Shown here piece after piece: positions 8,932-16,665 of a stretch of DNA of 17,265 nt. The notes beneath the pieces were generated by a model. The model saw only the letters and a program-made list of their open reading frames with translations, had not been told where the DNA came from and ran no database searches. Where the stretch lies: positions 1 through 17,265 of the forward strand of contig JAMOMS010000041.1 of NCBI GenBank assembly GCA_027067015.1, in the 5' to 3' direction. The DNA comes from Campylobacterales bacterium (GTDB taxonomy: Bacteria; Campylobacterota; Campylobacteria; Campylobacterales; Hydrogenimonadaceae). A program made the position numbers and the translations under genes. How positions within the stretch are numbered: the stretch's first letter is position 1; the number at the start of each line of letters is the position of its first letter.

Positions 8932-9273
8932 ATGAAAATGGGTATAACGGCACTGTTTTGCCTGACAGCGGGGAGTGTTTGGGCGGGTACGTTGAGTGCC
9001 TATCAGGTGATGTTCGAGACCACCGACTGTAACGGTCAGACAGGCTTTGCCAGCGCGAAGATTGAGCAGATCTACCGCATTGAGCCCGCCGGTTGTACGG
9101 GGCCTGACGGGAAGCCGATCAAAAAGATACTTCTTAAAAACGGGCAGGGGAGTTACGACGTGCTTCTGCTCAGTGACGAGTCGGCCCGGGAGGTGATGGG
9201 AGAGATCAGGGCGTATATGCGCGCCAAACGCAAAATGGTTGAAAACGGCAACGCTTTGGTTATTACACACTAA
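8932..9273 (+). CDS. small secreted protein of unknown function, coupled to the CsgG-family gene
   Basis: I do not recognise a family. The start at ATG 8932 gives 113 residues and is chosen because AAGGAG (8921-8926) lies 5 bases upstream, directly after the CsgG gene's TGA; an in-frame GTG at 8917 would overlap that stop and is less likely. A clear signal peptide ends VWA (cleavage after about A18), so the mature protein of about 95 residues should be periplasmic or exported. The mature part has just two cysteines, C33 and C55, which could form a disulfide; a lysine-rich segment (KPIKKILLKNGQ) and a charged helix (about 83-103) follow. The 11-base gap indicates co-transcription and probable shared function with the CsgG-family protein, for example as a partner or substrate; that is inference only. 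Confidence 0.75.
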   Translation: MKMGITALFCLTAGSVWAGTLSAYQVMFETTDCNGQTGFASAKIEQIYRIEPAGCTGPDGKPIKKILLKNGQGSYDVLLLSDESAREVMGEIRAYMRAKRKMVENGNALVITH

Positions 9274-9278
9274 AGGGC

Positions 9279-9303
9279 GGGGGCTTTTGCTACAATAGCC
9301 CCC
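9279..9303. repeat. perfect 7-bp inverted repeat around the recR -10 box
   Basis: GGGGGCT (9279-9285) and AGCCCCC (9297-9303) are perfect inverted copies with an 11-base loop that contains the TACAAT hexamer. The right arm ends one base before the recR ATG. It could be a hairpin closing the upstream CsgG unit (no T-tract follows), an operator, or chance in G+C-rich DNA. Confidence 0.5.
9288..9296 (+). promoter_or_regulatory. extended -10 promoter of recR, likely giving a leaderless transcript
   Basis: TGCTACAAT matches the extended -10 form (TGn plus hexamer). Only seven bases separate the hexamer from the ATG at 9304, so transcription would begin at or within a base or two of the start codon. 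Those seven bases (AGCCCCC) contain no Shine-Dalgarno, which fits leaderless translation. Confidence 0.5.
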
Positions 9304-9873
9304 ATGAAACCCAAAGTCGAAAGTTTTGAGAATCTGGTTGAGGCGCTGGAGGCACTGCCCTCTATTGGGAAGAAGTCGGCAAGGCGCATGGCCTACCATA
9401 TGGTGATGGAAGACCATTTCGCCGCCATGAAGATCGCCCACGCCATCGAGCGGGCGGTTGAGCGGGTGGGGCGGTGTGAGCGGTGCGGCGCCATGAGCGA
9501 GGATGAGCTCTGCCCGGTATGCGCCGACGAGACGCGGGATCAGTCGCTTTTGTGTCTGGTTGAGCATCCGGCGGATATTCAGCAGATTGAGAGCAGTGGG
9601 GAGTATACGGGCACCTATTTTGTGGTTGGATCGGCCCAGGGGCTGGATGAGGGGCGCCTGATTGAGCGGGTGGAAGAGGGGGTAGAAGAAGTTATTTTCG
9701 CCTTTCCCCCCTCTATCGCTTCAGACGGTTTGATACTCTATATCGAGGAGAAGCTCAAAGGGTACGACCTGGTCTTTACCAAGATCGCCCAGGGGGTGCC
9801 TACCGGGGTGAGCCTGGAGAATGTCGATATGCTCTCGCTCTCTCGGGCACTGCAGGAACGGGTGAAGGTTTAA
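9304..9873 (+). CDS. recR: recombination protein RecR
   Basis: Part of the RecFOR/RecOR machinery that loads RecA at single-strand gaps. At 189 residues it is shorter than E. coli RecR (201), in keeping with Campylobacterota homologues. It shows a helix-hairpin-helix-type N-terminus (LPSIGKKSARRMAYHM, 18-33), a four-cysteine zinc finger (C58, C61, C70, C73) and a Toprim domain starting at LLCLVEHPAD (E87, D91), ending with the family tail AQGVPTGVSLENVD. The segment after YFVVG lacks the LSPLDGIGP loop of proteobacterial RecR, which explains the shorter length. It ends convergently with aroE, the two stop codons sharing bases at TTAA 9870-9873. Confidence 0.95.
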   Translation: MKPKVESFENLVEALEALPSIGKKSARRMAYHMVMEDHFAAMKIAHAIERAVERVGRCERCGAMSEDELCPVCADETRDQSLLCLVEHPADIQQIESSGEYTGTYFVVGSAQGLDEGRLIERVEEGVEEVIFAFPPSIASDGLILYIEEKLKGYDLVFTKIAQGVPTGVSLENVDMLSLSRALQERVKV

Positions 9874-10664
9874 AGCGAAAGCGCCGGGCGCATGGCCCTC
9901 TCAATGGCCTCAAGCCCATAGCGATGGTCGGTGAAGTGATCGAAAGCCAGAATGCCCTGTTGCAAAAGCATCTCACTGCCGTCGAAAAAAGGGAGGTTTA
10001 AAGAGGCCGACAGACGCAAAAAGGGGGTGGTTTTGCCATAAATCACTTCCACGGCCAGGGCGCTTCGGCTTAGCGTCTCTTTAAGCGGTGTTTCGGGCAT
10101 GGGGAGGCTCTCATCCTCCAGCCCCGCGGAGGTGGTGTTGATGACGGCGTCGAAAGAGGCGGGATCGAACGCTTCCCATGTCACGGTTTTAAAACCCGCT
10201 TCCTCAAACCACTGCAGGCGTGAAGCGGAGCGGTTAAGGACCGTGACGGTCACGTTTTGGCGTTTGAGATAGAGCGCCAACGCCCGCGCCGTGCCGCCTG
10301 CGCCGAGAATCAGGACGTTGTGGGGCGTGCCGTGCTTTTGCAAAGCGCGGTAAAAGCCCGGCGCGTCGGTGTTGTAACCGTGAAGCTCGCCATCTTTGAG
10401 TACCAGCGTATTGACCGCCCGCACCTCCCGGGCGAAATCCTCCAGCCGGTCCGCTGACTCAAAGGCCGCCTCTTTGTGGGGAACGGTGATGTTGGCTCCT
10501 TTGAGCCCCAGGGCCAGGAAGGTCGCTTTGAGCCTTTCGCCCTCTTCAAGCAGGTAGCGGCCGTAGCAGGCATCTACCCCCAGCTCTTTAAAGGCGCGGT
10601 TGTGCATGAGGGGGGATTTGGAGTGGGCGACGGGGTTGCCGAAGATCGTAAAAAGCGCCTTCAT
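9870..10664 (-). CDS. aroE: shikimate dehydrogenase
   Basis: NADPH-dependent reduction of 3-dehydroshikimate to shikimate, the fourth step towards chorismate. The 264-residue protein has the family layout: substrate-binding N-terminus with SKSPLMHN (15-22), catalytic lysine K64 in NITVPHKE, and D100 in GYNTD as the second catalytic residue. The Rossmann fingerprint GAGGTARA is at 121-128, and the NTTSAG motif follows. Its ATG at 10664 overlaps the trpE stop as ATGA, so translation is probably coupled. It is the last gene of the minus-strand operon; in Campylobacter aroE follows the SPOR gene directly, as far as I recall. It overlaps the recR stop by four bases at the 3' end, leaving no room for a separate terminator. 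Confidence 0.96.
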   Translation of the reverse strand: MKALFTIFGNPVAHSKSPLMHNRAFKELGVDACYGRYLLEEGERLKATFLALGLKGANITVPHKEAAFESADRLEDFAREVRAVNTLVLKDGELHGYNTDAPGFYRALQKHGTPHNVLILGAGGTARALALYLKRQNVTVTVLNRSASRLQWFEEAGFKTVTWEAFDPASFDAVINTTSAGLEDESLPMPETPLKETLSRSALAVEVIYGKTTPFLRLSASLNLPFFDGSEMLLQQGILAFDHFTDHRYGLEAIERAMRPALSL

Positions 10665-12076
10665 GACCCCTCTCGCAGATCATCCAGGGTACTGCGCAAA
10701 GCGGCCAGCTTGTTGCGCACCTCCAGGTACTCCAGTTCCGGTTTGGAGTCGGCGACGACCCCCGCGCCGGCTTGCAGTACGATCTCGTCGGGCTTGATGA
10801 GCGCCGTGCGGATCGTGATGGAGCTGTCCATGTTGCCGTCAAAGCCGAAATACCCCACACTGCCGCTGTAAAAGCCCCGTTTGATCCCCTCAAACTCGGC
10901 AATGAGCTCCATGGCGCGGATTTTGGGAGCGCCCGTCATCGTGCCGGCGGTGAAGGTGGCGGCAAAGAGATCGAACATATCTTTGCCTTCGTCAATATCG
11001 GCTTCCACGTCGCTGACCATGTGCATGACGTGGCTATAGCGCTCCACGCGCATCAGGTCGGTCACTTTGACCGTCCCCGCTTTGGCCACCCGTCCCACGT
11101 CGTTGCGGCCAAGATCGACCAGCATGATGTGCTCGGCCCGCTCTTTGGGGTCGTTTAGCATCTCCTCTTCCAGCTCTCTGTCGCGCTGAAGTGTTTTGCC
11201 CCGTTTGCGTGTGCCGGCGATGGGGCGAAGAAGAATACGCCCGTCGGTAAGCCGTACCATCACCTCCGGGGAGCTTCCGGCGATGGCGAAGTTCTCAAAC
11301 TCCAGCAAAAAGAGGTAGGGAGAGGGGTTTTTGGAGCGCAATACCCGGTAGAAGCTAAACGGGTCAACCGCGCATTTTTCGCTGTAGCGGTTGGACATGA
11401 GAATCTGAAAAACATCCCCGCTTCGGATCATCTCCTTGGAGTCTTCCACCATTTGGTGAAACTTCGCCTCGTCAAAGGCGAAAGACCCGTTGCCGCCGCC
11501 TTTGACAGGTTGCATGGCAAGATAGGGGTAGGGGGCTTCGATGTGCGCGATCAGCTCATCAAACCCTTTGGCGGTGGCGGGGTCGGGGGTGATGAGGTAG
11601 AGTTTGCTGGTTTTGTGGCTAAACGCCAGTGTCAGGCGGGGGCGCACCATCTCAAGGTCGGGGATGTTATCACGATCTTCCAGCGCGTCCATATAGGGTT
11701 GCAAAACCGGCTCGAAGACCTTGACCATATCGTAACCGATGTAGCCGATGAAGCCGTCTAGAAAACCCAGTCCCGTCTCCAGCCGCTTTTGGCGGTAGGC
11801 CGTTTGGTCAATACGGGCGTAATAGGATTTTAAAAAGCTGAAAGGATCCGCTTCGACCAGTCGGGTCTTTCCTGACGTATCGGTGTGGCGGGTCTGGTTG
11901 TTTTGGTAGGTCAGCCGCTCCAGGGCCCCGACGAAGATAAAGCTCCAGTTCCCCTCCTCACTGCCGCCCACGCTCTCAAACAGGAGGGTGGTCTCTTTTT
12001 TGAAACGCTCACGAATACGGGCGTAAAGCGCCGGCGGCGCGAACTGGTCGAAGAGGATCTCCCGAATCTGTACCAT
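10661..12076 (-). CDS. trpE: anthranilate synthase component I
   Basis: Converts chorismate and ammonia (from glutamine via TrpG) to anthranilate, the first step to tryptophan. The 471 residues span the chorismate-binding fold. The diagnostic motif is PIAGTRKRG with Ala at 287; PabB enzymes of the E. coli type have PIKGT with a catalytic lysine, so this favours TrpE over PabB. Other family motifs: DLGRNDVGRVAKAG, GAPKIRAMELI and GSVGYFGFDG. LLFESVGG at 31-38 corresponds to the region where tryptophan feedback inhibition acts in other TrpE proteins. The start lies three bases after the SPOR gene's TAG, with only a weak AAGAAG as ribosome-binding site, and the end overlaps aroE. No trpG or other trp gene is in the window, so it has been separated from a classic trp operon. 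Aminodeoxychorismate synthase activity remains possible. Confidence 0.92.
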   Translation of the reverse strand: MVQIREILFDQFAPPALYARIRERFKKETTLLFESVGGSEEGNWSFIFVGALERLTYQNNQTRHTDTSGKTRLVEADPFSFLKSYYARIDQTAYRQKRLETGLGFLDGFIGYIGYDMVKVFEPVLQPYMDALEDRDNIPDLEMVRPRLTLAFSHKTSKLYLITPDPATAKGFDELIAHIEAPYPYLAMQPVKGGGNGSFAFDEAKFHQMVEDSKEMIRSGDVFQILMSNRYSEKCAVDPFSFYRVLRSKNPSPYLFLLEFENFAIAGSSPEVMVRLTDGRILLRPIAGTRKRGKTLQRDRELEEEMLNDPKERAEHIMLVDLGRNDVGRVAKAGTVKVTDLMRVERYSHVMHMVSDVEADIDEGKDMFDLFAATFTAGTMTGAPKIRAMELIAEFEGIKRGFYSGSVGYFGFDGNMDSSITIRTALIKPDEIVLQAGAGVVADSKPELEYLEVRNKLAALRSTLDDLREGS

Positions 12077-12079
12077 GCG

Positions 12080-12829
12080 CTACTTCTTGCGGAAAATGTA
12101 GGCGTTTTGGTTGACGCGCCGTTTGATTTGGGGCAGGGCCCGCTTGGCTTCGGTGCGGCTGGCGTAGGGGCCGATGATCACCTTTTTATATTTGATACCG
12201 TTGCGGGTGGAGGTCATGATGATATAAGGGAATCCCTCTTTTTTGATGCTGTTGAGAAATTTCCGGTTGGGATCGGTTCTAAAGGCGCCGACTTGGATGT
12301 AGTAACCGCTTGCCAGTGAGGCGTAGGCTTTGGTTGTGCCGCTGGGATAGCGGGTGGGCTGTTTGGCCGGTTTGACGACCGGTTTGGGCGTGGCCGGTTT
12401 GGCGGTCTTTTTCACAGGGGTCGGTTTGGTCTCCGTTTTGGCGACGTGTGTCGGTTTGGCCTGAGGTTTGGGTTTTACAGCAGGTTTGGCCTGAGCTGTT
12501 TGTGTCGATTCGGGGGTTTGCGCCTCCTGCGCTTTGACATGACGGATAATGCGGTCAATGGGCGCGTCGGCGGGTTGGTTCTCCTCCTCAATGGGGACCT
12601 CTTCAAAGAGGGGCTCTTTGGGCGGGGCTTTTTTGGCCTGTGTGACGGCCGGCTCCGGCGGCATGGCGAGAGAGGATTTCTTCTTTTCCGGCTCTACCAG
12701 GCTTTTGGTAATCAGAATAATAAGAATCAGAACCAGCAGTAAAATCGAAGCCGCCAGCAGTAGCTTTTTGAGGTTGCCCTGTTTGCTCTTTTTTAAAATC
12801 AGGTCATCCAGTTGGTTTTGTTCTTCCAT
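12080..12829 (-). CDS. SPOR-domain inner-membrane protein
   Basis: SPOR domains bind glycan strands stripped of stem peptides and usually direct proteins to the division septum. The 249 residues are arranged as: a short cytoplasmic N-terminus (1-21), one membrane helix (about 22-41), a long low-complexity linker rich in Lys, Pro and Ala (45-165), and a C-terminal SPOR domain (about 175-248) opening with YYIQVGAF and containing KVIIGPY. The topology is therefore N-in with the SPOR domain in the periplasm, like E. coli FtsN or DedD, but I cannot assign it to either. AAGGAG (12835-12840) lies 5 bases before the ATG. It corresponds by position to C. jejuni Cj0404. The linker has no globular features and is a poor guide to homology. 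Confidence 0.88.
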   Translation of the reverse strand: MEEQNQLDDLILKKSKQGNLKKLLLAASILLLVLILIILITKSLVEPEKKKSSLAMPPEPAVTQAKKAPPKEPLFEEVPIEEENQPADAPIDRIIRHVKAQEAQTPESTQTAQAKPAVKPKPQAKPTHVAKTETKPTPVKKTAKPATPKPVVKPAKQPTRYPSGTTKAYASLASGYYIQVGAFRTDPNRKFLNSIKKEGFPYIIMTSTRNGIKYKKVIIGPYASRTEAKRALPQIKRRVNQNAYIFRKK

Positions 12830-12850
12830 GGGGTCTCCTTTATAAAACGG

Positions 12851-13393
12851 TTACATATGTCTTGACCAGGAGGTACCGCGCTCCTTGGCATACAGTTTAT
12901 AGGGAAGGATGAGAATATTATACTCCCTGGGCAGGTCGTTGGTGGGGAACATCCGCCACTCTTTGGGAAGTTTGGTGGCCAGTTTGGTTGAAAGGAGTCG
13001 CCCCAGCTGGTAGGCCTCCTGCAAAGTGGTGTGCCCCTTGTGAATATAAAGGTGCAGGTGCCCCGGGGTTTTGGTCTCATAGGCGGTAAAGTTCAAAAAC
13101 CCTTCGTCTCTAAGCAAAAGCTGGGCCCGGTGCCAGAAGCGCTCCGGGTTGCGCCCGTTGTAGTCAAACACGATGTTTTCAACCTTATCAAAACGGTTGA
13201 TCAGGTCATGGGCCACGACAATCTCTTTGTCGGCGTGTTTGTTCATGACCATACGGGTGAGGGTTTCGTCGACACGCTCGAACTTGTTATAAAAAGTTCT
13301 CCCGTTGTGGCTGATTTTGCTCACAATCGTGGGGCGCTGAATATAGTAGTGGTCGGTGATGATCTTGATCAGCGAGGTATCGACGTTATACAT
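12851..13393 (-). CDS. DUF1882 family protein, function unknown
   Basis: 180 residues from the ATG at 13393, which follows TAAGGAG by seven bases; that SD shares its TAA with the glyA stop. An in-frame extension to 13432 would lie within glyA and is rejected. The protein resembles the DUF1882 family (C. jejuni Cj0403, H. pylori HP0184), which sits in the same gene order in Campylobacter. No signal peptide or membrane segment is seen, so it should be cytoplasmic. The centre has a strand ending in IVFDYNG (D77, N79), then a helix [13 protein letters not shown] and a His-rich strand GHLHLYIH (111-118). This order resembles motifs I and II of archaeo-eukaryotic primase-like (AEP) proteins, a tentative reading. 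The function is not known to me. Confidence 0.85.
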   Translation of the reverse strand: MYNVDTSLIKIITDHYYIQRPTIVSKISHNGRTFYNKFERVDETLTRMVMNKHADKEIVVAHDLINRFDKVENIVFDYNGRNPERFWHRAQLLLRDEGFLNFTAYETKTPGHLHLYIHKGHTTLQEAYQLGRLLSTKLATKLPKEWRMFPTNDLPREYNILILPYKLYAKERGTSWSRHM

Positions 13394-13403
13394 ACTGCGC
13401 TCC

Positions 13404-14651
13404 TTAATAGGTGGGTCGGTCGTAGATGACAAACTGCCGTGCCAGGGCGGTCATGGCCTCTTTGATTTTGGCCTGTTTGGCTTCGTTTCCAATGTCGTCC
13501 AGCACGTCGCAGATGGCGGCGGCGATGGTCTCAAACTCTTTTTCTTTCATGCCCCGCGCCGTCAGCGCCGGTGAGCCGATGCGAATACCGCTGGTGACAA
13601 ACGGACTGCGGGTTTCGCCGGGGACCGTGTTTTTATTGACGGTAATGCCCGCGCGTCCCAAGGCTTCGTCGGCGTCTTTGCCGCTGAAATCTTTGTCCAG
13701 GAAACTCACCAGCACCAGGTGGTTGTCGGTGCCGCCGCTAACAACATTGTAGCCCCGCTTCATCAATACCTCCGCCAGCACGCGGGCGTTGGCCTTGACC
13801 TGCTTGGCGTAGGTTTTCCACTCGGGTGCGAGGTTTTTGCCAAAACCCACCGCCTTGGCGGCAATGACGTGTACCAGCGGGCCGCCCTGGATGCCGGGGA
13901 AGATGGCGCTGTTGATCTTCTTGGCCAGCTCTTCGTCGTTGGTCATGATCAGGCCGCCCCTGGGACCGCGCAGGGTCTTGTGGGTGGTGGTGGTGACCAC
14001 GTCGCAGTGGGGGAAGGGGCTGGGGTGCTCACCGGCGACCACAAGCCCCGCGATGTGGGCGATGTCGGCCATCAACAACGCGCCCACGCTGTCAGCGATT
14101 TCGCGGAATTTGGCAAAGTCGATCTCGCGGGCGTAGGCGCTGGCGCCGCAGACGATCATTTTGGGCTTGACAATCCTGGCGATGTCGGCGACGCGGTCAT
14201 AATTGATGCGGCCGTCAAGCTCCACACCGTAGGTGAAGCTTTGGTAGTTTTTGCCCGAAAAGCTCACTTTCGCGCCGTGGGTCAGGTGGCCGCCGTGGCT
14301 AAGGTCCATCCCCAGAATCTTGTCGTAGGGCTTCAAAAGGGCCGCGTAGACGCCGCCGTTGGCCTGACTGCCGCTGTGGGGTTGGACGTTGGCAAACGTA
14401 CAGCCAAAGAGCTCTTTGGCCCGATCAATCGCCAACTGCTCGATCATGTCGGCATATTCGCAACCGCCGTAGTAGCGCTTGTTGGGATACCCTTCGGCGT
14501 ACTTGTTGGTAAAGACGCTCCCTTGCGCTTCCATCACCTCGGGGAAGGTGAAGTTTTCGCTGGCGATCATCTCCAGGTGGTCGGTCTGGCGTACCAGCTC
14601 TTTTTCCAAAATCTCGTAAACTTTGGGGTCGTTTTGTTGCAGAATGGTCAT
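13404..14651 (-). CDS. glyA: serine hydroxymethyltransferase
   Basis: PLP enzyme that interconverts serine plus tetrahydrofolate with glycine plus 5,10-methylene-tetrahydrofolate, the main source of one-carbon units. The 415 residues match the usual 410-420. Visible signatures: MIASENF near 28-34, [13 protein letters not shown] at 51-63, [12 protein letters not shown] at 87-98, the cofactor aspartate region ADIAHIAGL, and the PLP lysine K225 in [14 protein letters not shown]. The C-terminal part has [14 protein letters not shown]. Its ATG overlaps the lysS stop as ATGA, so the two are probably translationally coupled. It lies within the same cvpA-fur-lysS-glyA order as in Campylobacter. No anomalies seen. 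Confidence 0.97.
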   Translation of the reverse strand: MTILQQNDPKVYEILEKELVRQTDHLEMIASENFTFPEVMEAQGSVFTNKYAEGYPNKRYYGGCEYADMIEQLAIDRAKELFGCTFANVQPHSGSQANGGVYAALLKPYDKILGMDLSHGGHLTHGAKVSFSGKNYQSFTYGVELDGRINYDRVADIARIVKPKMIVCGASAYAREIDFAKFREIADSVGALLMADIAHIAGLVVAGEHPSPFPHCDVVTTTTHKTLRGPRGGLIMTNDEELAKKINSAIFPGIQGGPLVHVIAAKAVGFGKNLAPEWKTYAKQVKANARVLAEVLMKRGYNVVSGGTDNHLVLVSFLDKDFSGKDADEALGRAGITVNKNTVPGETRSPFVTSGIRIGSPALTARGMKEKEFETIAAAICDVLDDIGNEAKQAKIKEAMTALARQFVIYDRPTY

Positions 14652-16171
14652 CGGTTTTCCTCGCTTTGTTCTTCTTGGTTTTCTTGATCTTTTTTAATCG
14701 GTCGCATGGCCGGAAACAAAATGACGTCGCGGATGGTGTGCTGGTTGGTCAGCAACATCACCAGTCGGTCAATGCCGATCCCTTCGCCAGCCGTGGGGGG
14801 CATACCGTAGCTGAGAGCTTCAACATAATCTTCATCCATGTGCATCGCCTCGTCGTCCACCTCTTTTTGGGCTACCTGCGCTTTGAAGCGCTCGTACTGG
14901 TCAATGGGGTCATTCAGCTCGCTAAAGCCGTTGGCGATCTCCTTACCGGCAATGAAGAGCTCGAACCGGTCGGCGATGTCGGGGTTGTCGTCGTTGCGGC
15001 GGGCCAGGGGGCTGATGGCGATGGGAAAGTGGGTGATAAAGGTGGGGTTGATGAGTTTCTCCTCCACAAAAGCGTCAAAAAGCTCACCCCAGAGCTGCCC
15101 TTTTGAAAGTTCGCCCTCAATCTCCACGCCCGCTTTTTGCAAATAGGTCCGCATGGCTTGCGCGTCGTCAAGAATCTCGGCCGGCACGCCGCCGATCTCC
15201 ACCAGCGCGTCACGGTAGGCGATCCGTTTGAAAGGGGTGGAAAAGTCAATGGTCAGCTCACCGTATGTGAGCTTGGTGGGCAGGTTCAGCGCTTTGAAGA
15301 GGTAGGCAAAAAGCGCTTCGGTCAGATCCATCAGGTCTTCGTAGCGGTGCCACGCCCAATAAAACTCAATCATCGTGAATTCGGGGTTGTGGGTGGCGTC
15401 CATCCCTTCGTTACGGAAGTTGCGGTTGATCTCAAAGACCGCCTCGAAACCGCCCACGATGAGACGTTTGAGGTAAAGCTCGGGGGCGATGCGCAGATAC
15501 CGATCCACCCCCAGGGCGTTGTGGTGGGTAATGAAGGGCCTGGCGTTGGCGCCGCCGGGGATGGGGTGCATCATCGGGGTTTCCACTTCCAAAAAGCCGT
15601 GCTCTTCAAAGAAGCGTCGAATCAGGCTGACGATTTGACTGCGAAGCAAAAAGGTCTGCTTCACGTCAGGGTTCATGATCATGTCAAGGTAGCGTTTGCG
15701 ATAACGCAGTTCCTTGTCCTGAAGGCCGTGGAACTTCTCGGGTAGGGGAGCGATCGCCTTGGTGGCCAGCTTCAGCTCCTTGGCGTGCAGTGTCAGCTCG
15801 CCGGTGCGGGTGATGAAGGGAAAGCCGGTGACGACCACGATATCGCCCACTTCCACCAGCTTTTTGGCTGTTTTGAACCACTCATCACCCAGGTCGTCGC
15901 GGCTAAAATAGATCTGTAGCAGGCCGCTTTCATCCTCTATTTTTGCAAACGCCGCTTTGCCCATGAGGCGCAAAAACTTGATGCGTCCTGTGACGGTGCA
16001 GATCTCGTCGGGCGCCGACTTCTCTTCCTGCTCCTTCAAATAGGCAAAACGGCTAAGAAACTCGGCGTTGGAACACCCCTTTTCAAAGCGGTTGCCGTAG
16101 GGGTTGATCCCCATCTTTCGCAGTTGCTCGGCCTTTTCGATCCGTTGCTGGATATACTGGTTTTCAAACAT
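14648..16171 (-). CDS. lysS: lysyl-tRNA synthetase, class II
   Basis: Charges tRNA-Lys with lysine. The start ATG at 16171 ([21 protein letters not shown]) gives 507 residues, close to E. coli LysS (505); an in-frame ATG at 16207 would reach back into fur and is rejected. The N-terminal OB-fold anticodon-binding domain (about 55-165, starting near [11 protein letters not shown]) is followed by the class II catalytic core: motif 1 around [21 protein letters not shown], motif 2 with [20 protein letters not shown], and motif 3 with [15 protein letters not shown]. The start lies 8 bases after the fur stop; the only Shine-Dalgarno-like sequence is AAGGA (16184-16188), 12 bases from the ATG, so initiation may depend on coupling to fur. 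The gene ends in an ATGA overlap with glyA. Confidence 0.97.
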   Translation of the reverse strand: MFENQYIQQRIEKAEQLRKMGINPYGNRFEKGCSNAEFLSRFAYLKEQEEKSAPDEICTVTGRIKFLRLMGKAAFAKIEDESGLLQIYFSRDDLGDEWFKTAKKLVEVGDIVVVTGFPFITRTGELTLHAKELKLATKAIAPLPEKFHGLQDKELRYRKRYLDMIMNPDVKQTFLLRSQIVSLIRRFFEEHGFLEVETPMMHPIPGGANARPFITHHNALGVDRYLRIAPELYLKRLIVGGFEAVFEINRNFRNEGMDATHNPEFTMIEFYWAWHRYEDLMDLTEALFAYLFKALNLPTKLTYGELTIDFSTPFKRIAYRDALVEIGGVPAEILDDAQAMRTYLQKAGVEIEGELSKGQLWGELFDAFVEEKLINPTFITHFPIAISPLARRNDDNPDIADRFELFIAGKEIANGFSELNDPIDQYERFKAQVAQKEVDDEAMHMDEDYVEALSYGMPPTAGEGIGIDRLVMLLTNQHTIRDVILFPAMRPIKKDQENQEEQSEENR

Positions 16172-16179
16172 AACGCTTT

Positions 16180-16665
16180 TTAATCCTTGCCGGTGGTGTT
16201 TTGACATTCGGGGCAGACGCCGAAAATCTTAAGGGAGTGGTCTTCCATCACAAAGCCGAACTCCCCGGCGATCCGCTCCTGTTTTCTTTCGATGGCTTCA
16301 TCAAAAAATTCCAGAATTTTACCACATTTTGTGCAGATAATGTGGTCGTGGTGGGCTTTGATGCCCAGTTCATATTTTTTGCCCTGGGTACCGAAAGAGA
16401 TGGAGGTGACAATACCGGCGCCCTCAAGCAGGGCAAGGGTGCGGTAGACGGTGGCGATGCCGGTTTTAAGCTCCGGGTGCCTCTCTTTGATGAGCCGATG
16501 GAGCTCTTCTGGGGTAAAGTGGCCCGTATGGTTGTAAAGCGTTTGCAAAATCGCCTCGCGTTGTCGGGTAAATTTGAGGTTATCTGCTTTCAAAAGCTCC
16601 TTGAAACGCTTCAGCAGGGTCTCATAGGAGATAAGGGGAGCGGTGGAGAGAGAGGGGTTTGTCAT
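16180..16665 (-). CDS. fur: ferric uptake regulator Fur
   Basis: Iron-responsive DNA-binding repressor. The 161 residues form an N-terminal winged helix ([42 protein letters not shown]) and a metal-binding dimerisation domain with HHDHIIC (H105-C111), where H105/H106/H108 are typical ligands, a CxxC at C111/C114 and a second CxxC at C151/C154 for structural zinc. The N-terminal helix before the winged helix is somewhat long, as in Campylobacter and Helicobacter Fur. [15 protein letters not shown] favours Fur over PerR or Zur, but those paralogues cannot be fully excluded from one sequence. Its ATG overlaps the cvpA stop as ATGA. No Fur box is seen in front of it, since it has no intergenic space of its own. 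Confidence 0.93.
   Translation of the reverse strand: MTNPSLSTAPLISYETLLKRFKELLKADNLKFTRQREAILQTLYNHTGHFTPEELHRLIKERHPELKTGIATVYRTLALLEGAGIVTSISFGTQGKKYELGIKAHHDHIICTKCGKILEFFDEAIERKQERIAGEFGFVMEDHSLKIFGVCPECQNTTGKD

Noticed and set aside
10661..12076. Reading the trpE gene as pabB
   Set aside because: The PIAGT motif has Ala (287) where PabB of the E. coli type has a catalytic Lys, and the gene adjoins aroE; dual or PabB activity is not fully excluded.
12360..12520. Repeated GGTTTGGC-like units that could suggest a DNA repeat or CRISPR-like array
   Set aside because: They are imperfect, lack regular spacers and are explained by Lys-Pro and Ala codons in the SPOR protein linker.
13719..14687. 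Long open frame (322 codons) on the plus strand opposite glyA
   Set aside because: The product is dominated by Val, Gly, Ala and Asp without a fold signature; glyA on the other strand is certain. An antisense shadow.
16172..16207. Upstream start for lysS overlapping fur
   Set aside because: The extension ([12 protein letters not shown]) has no counterpart in LysRS, and ATG 16171 gives the usual length.
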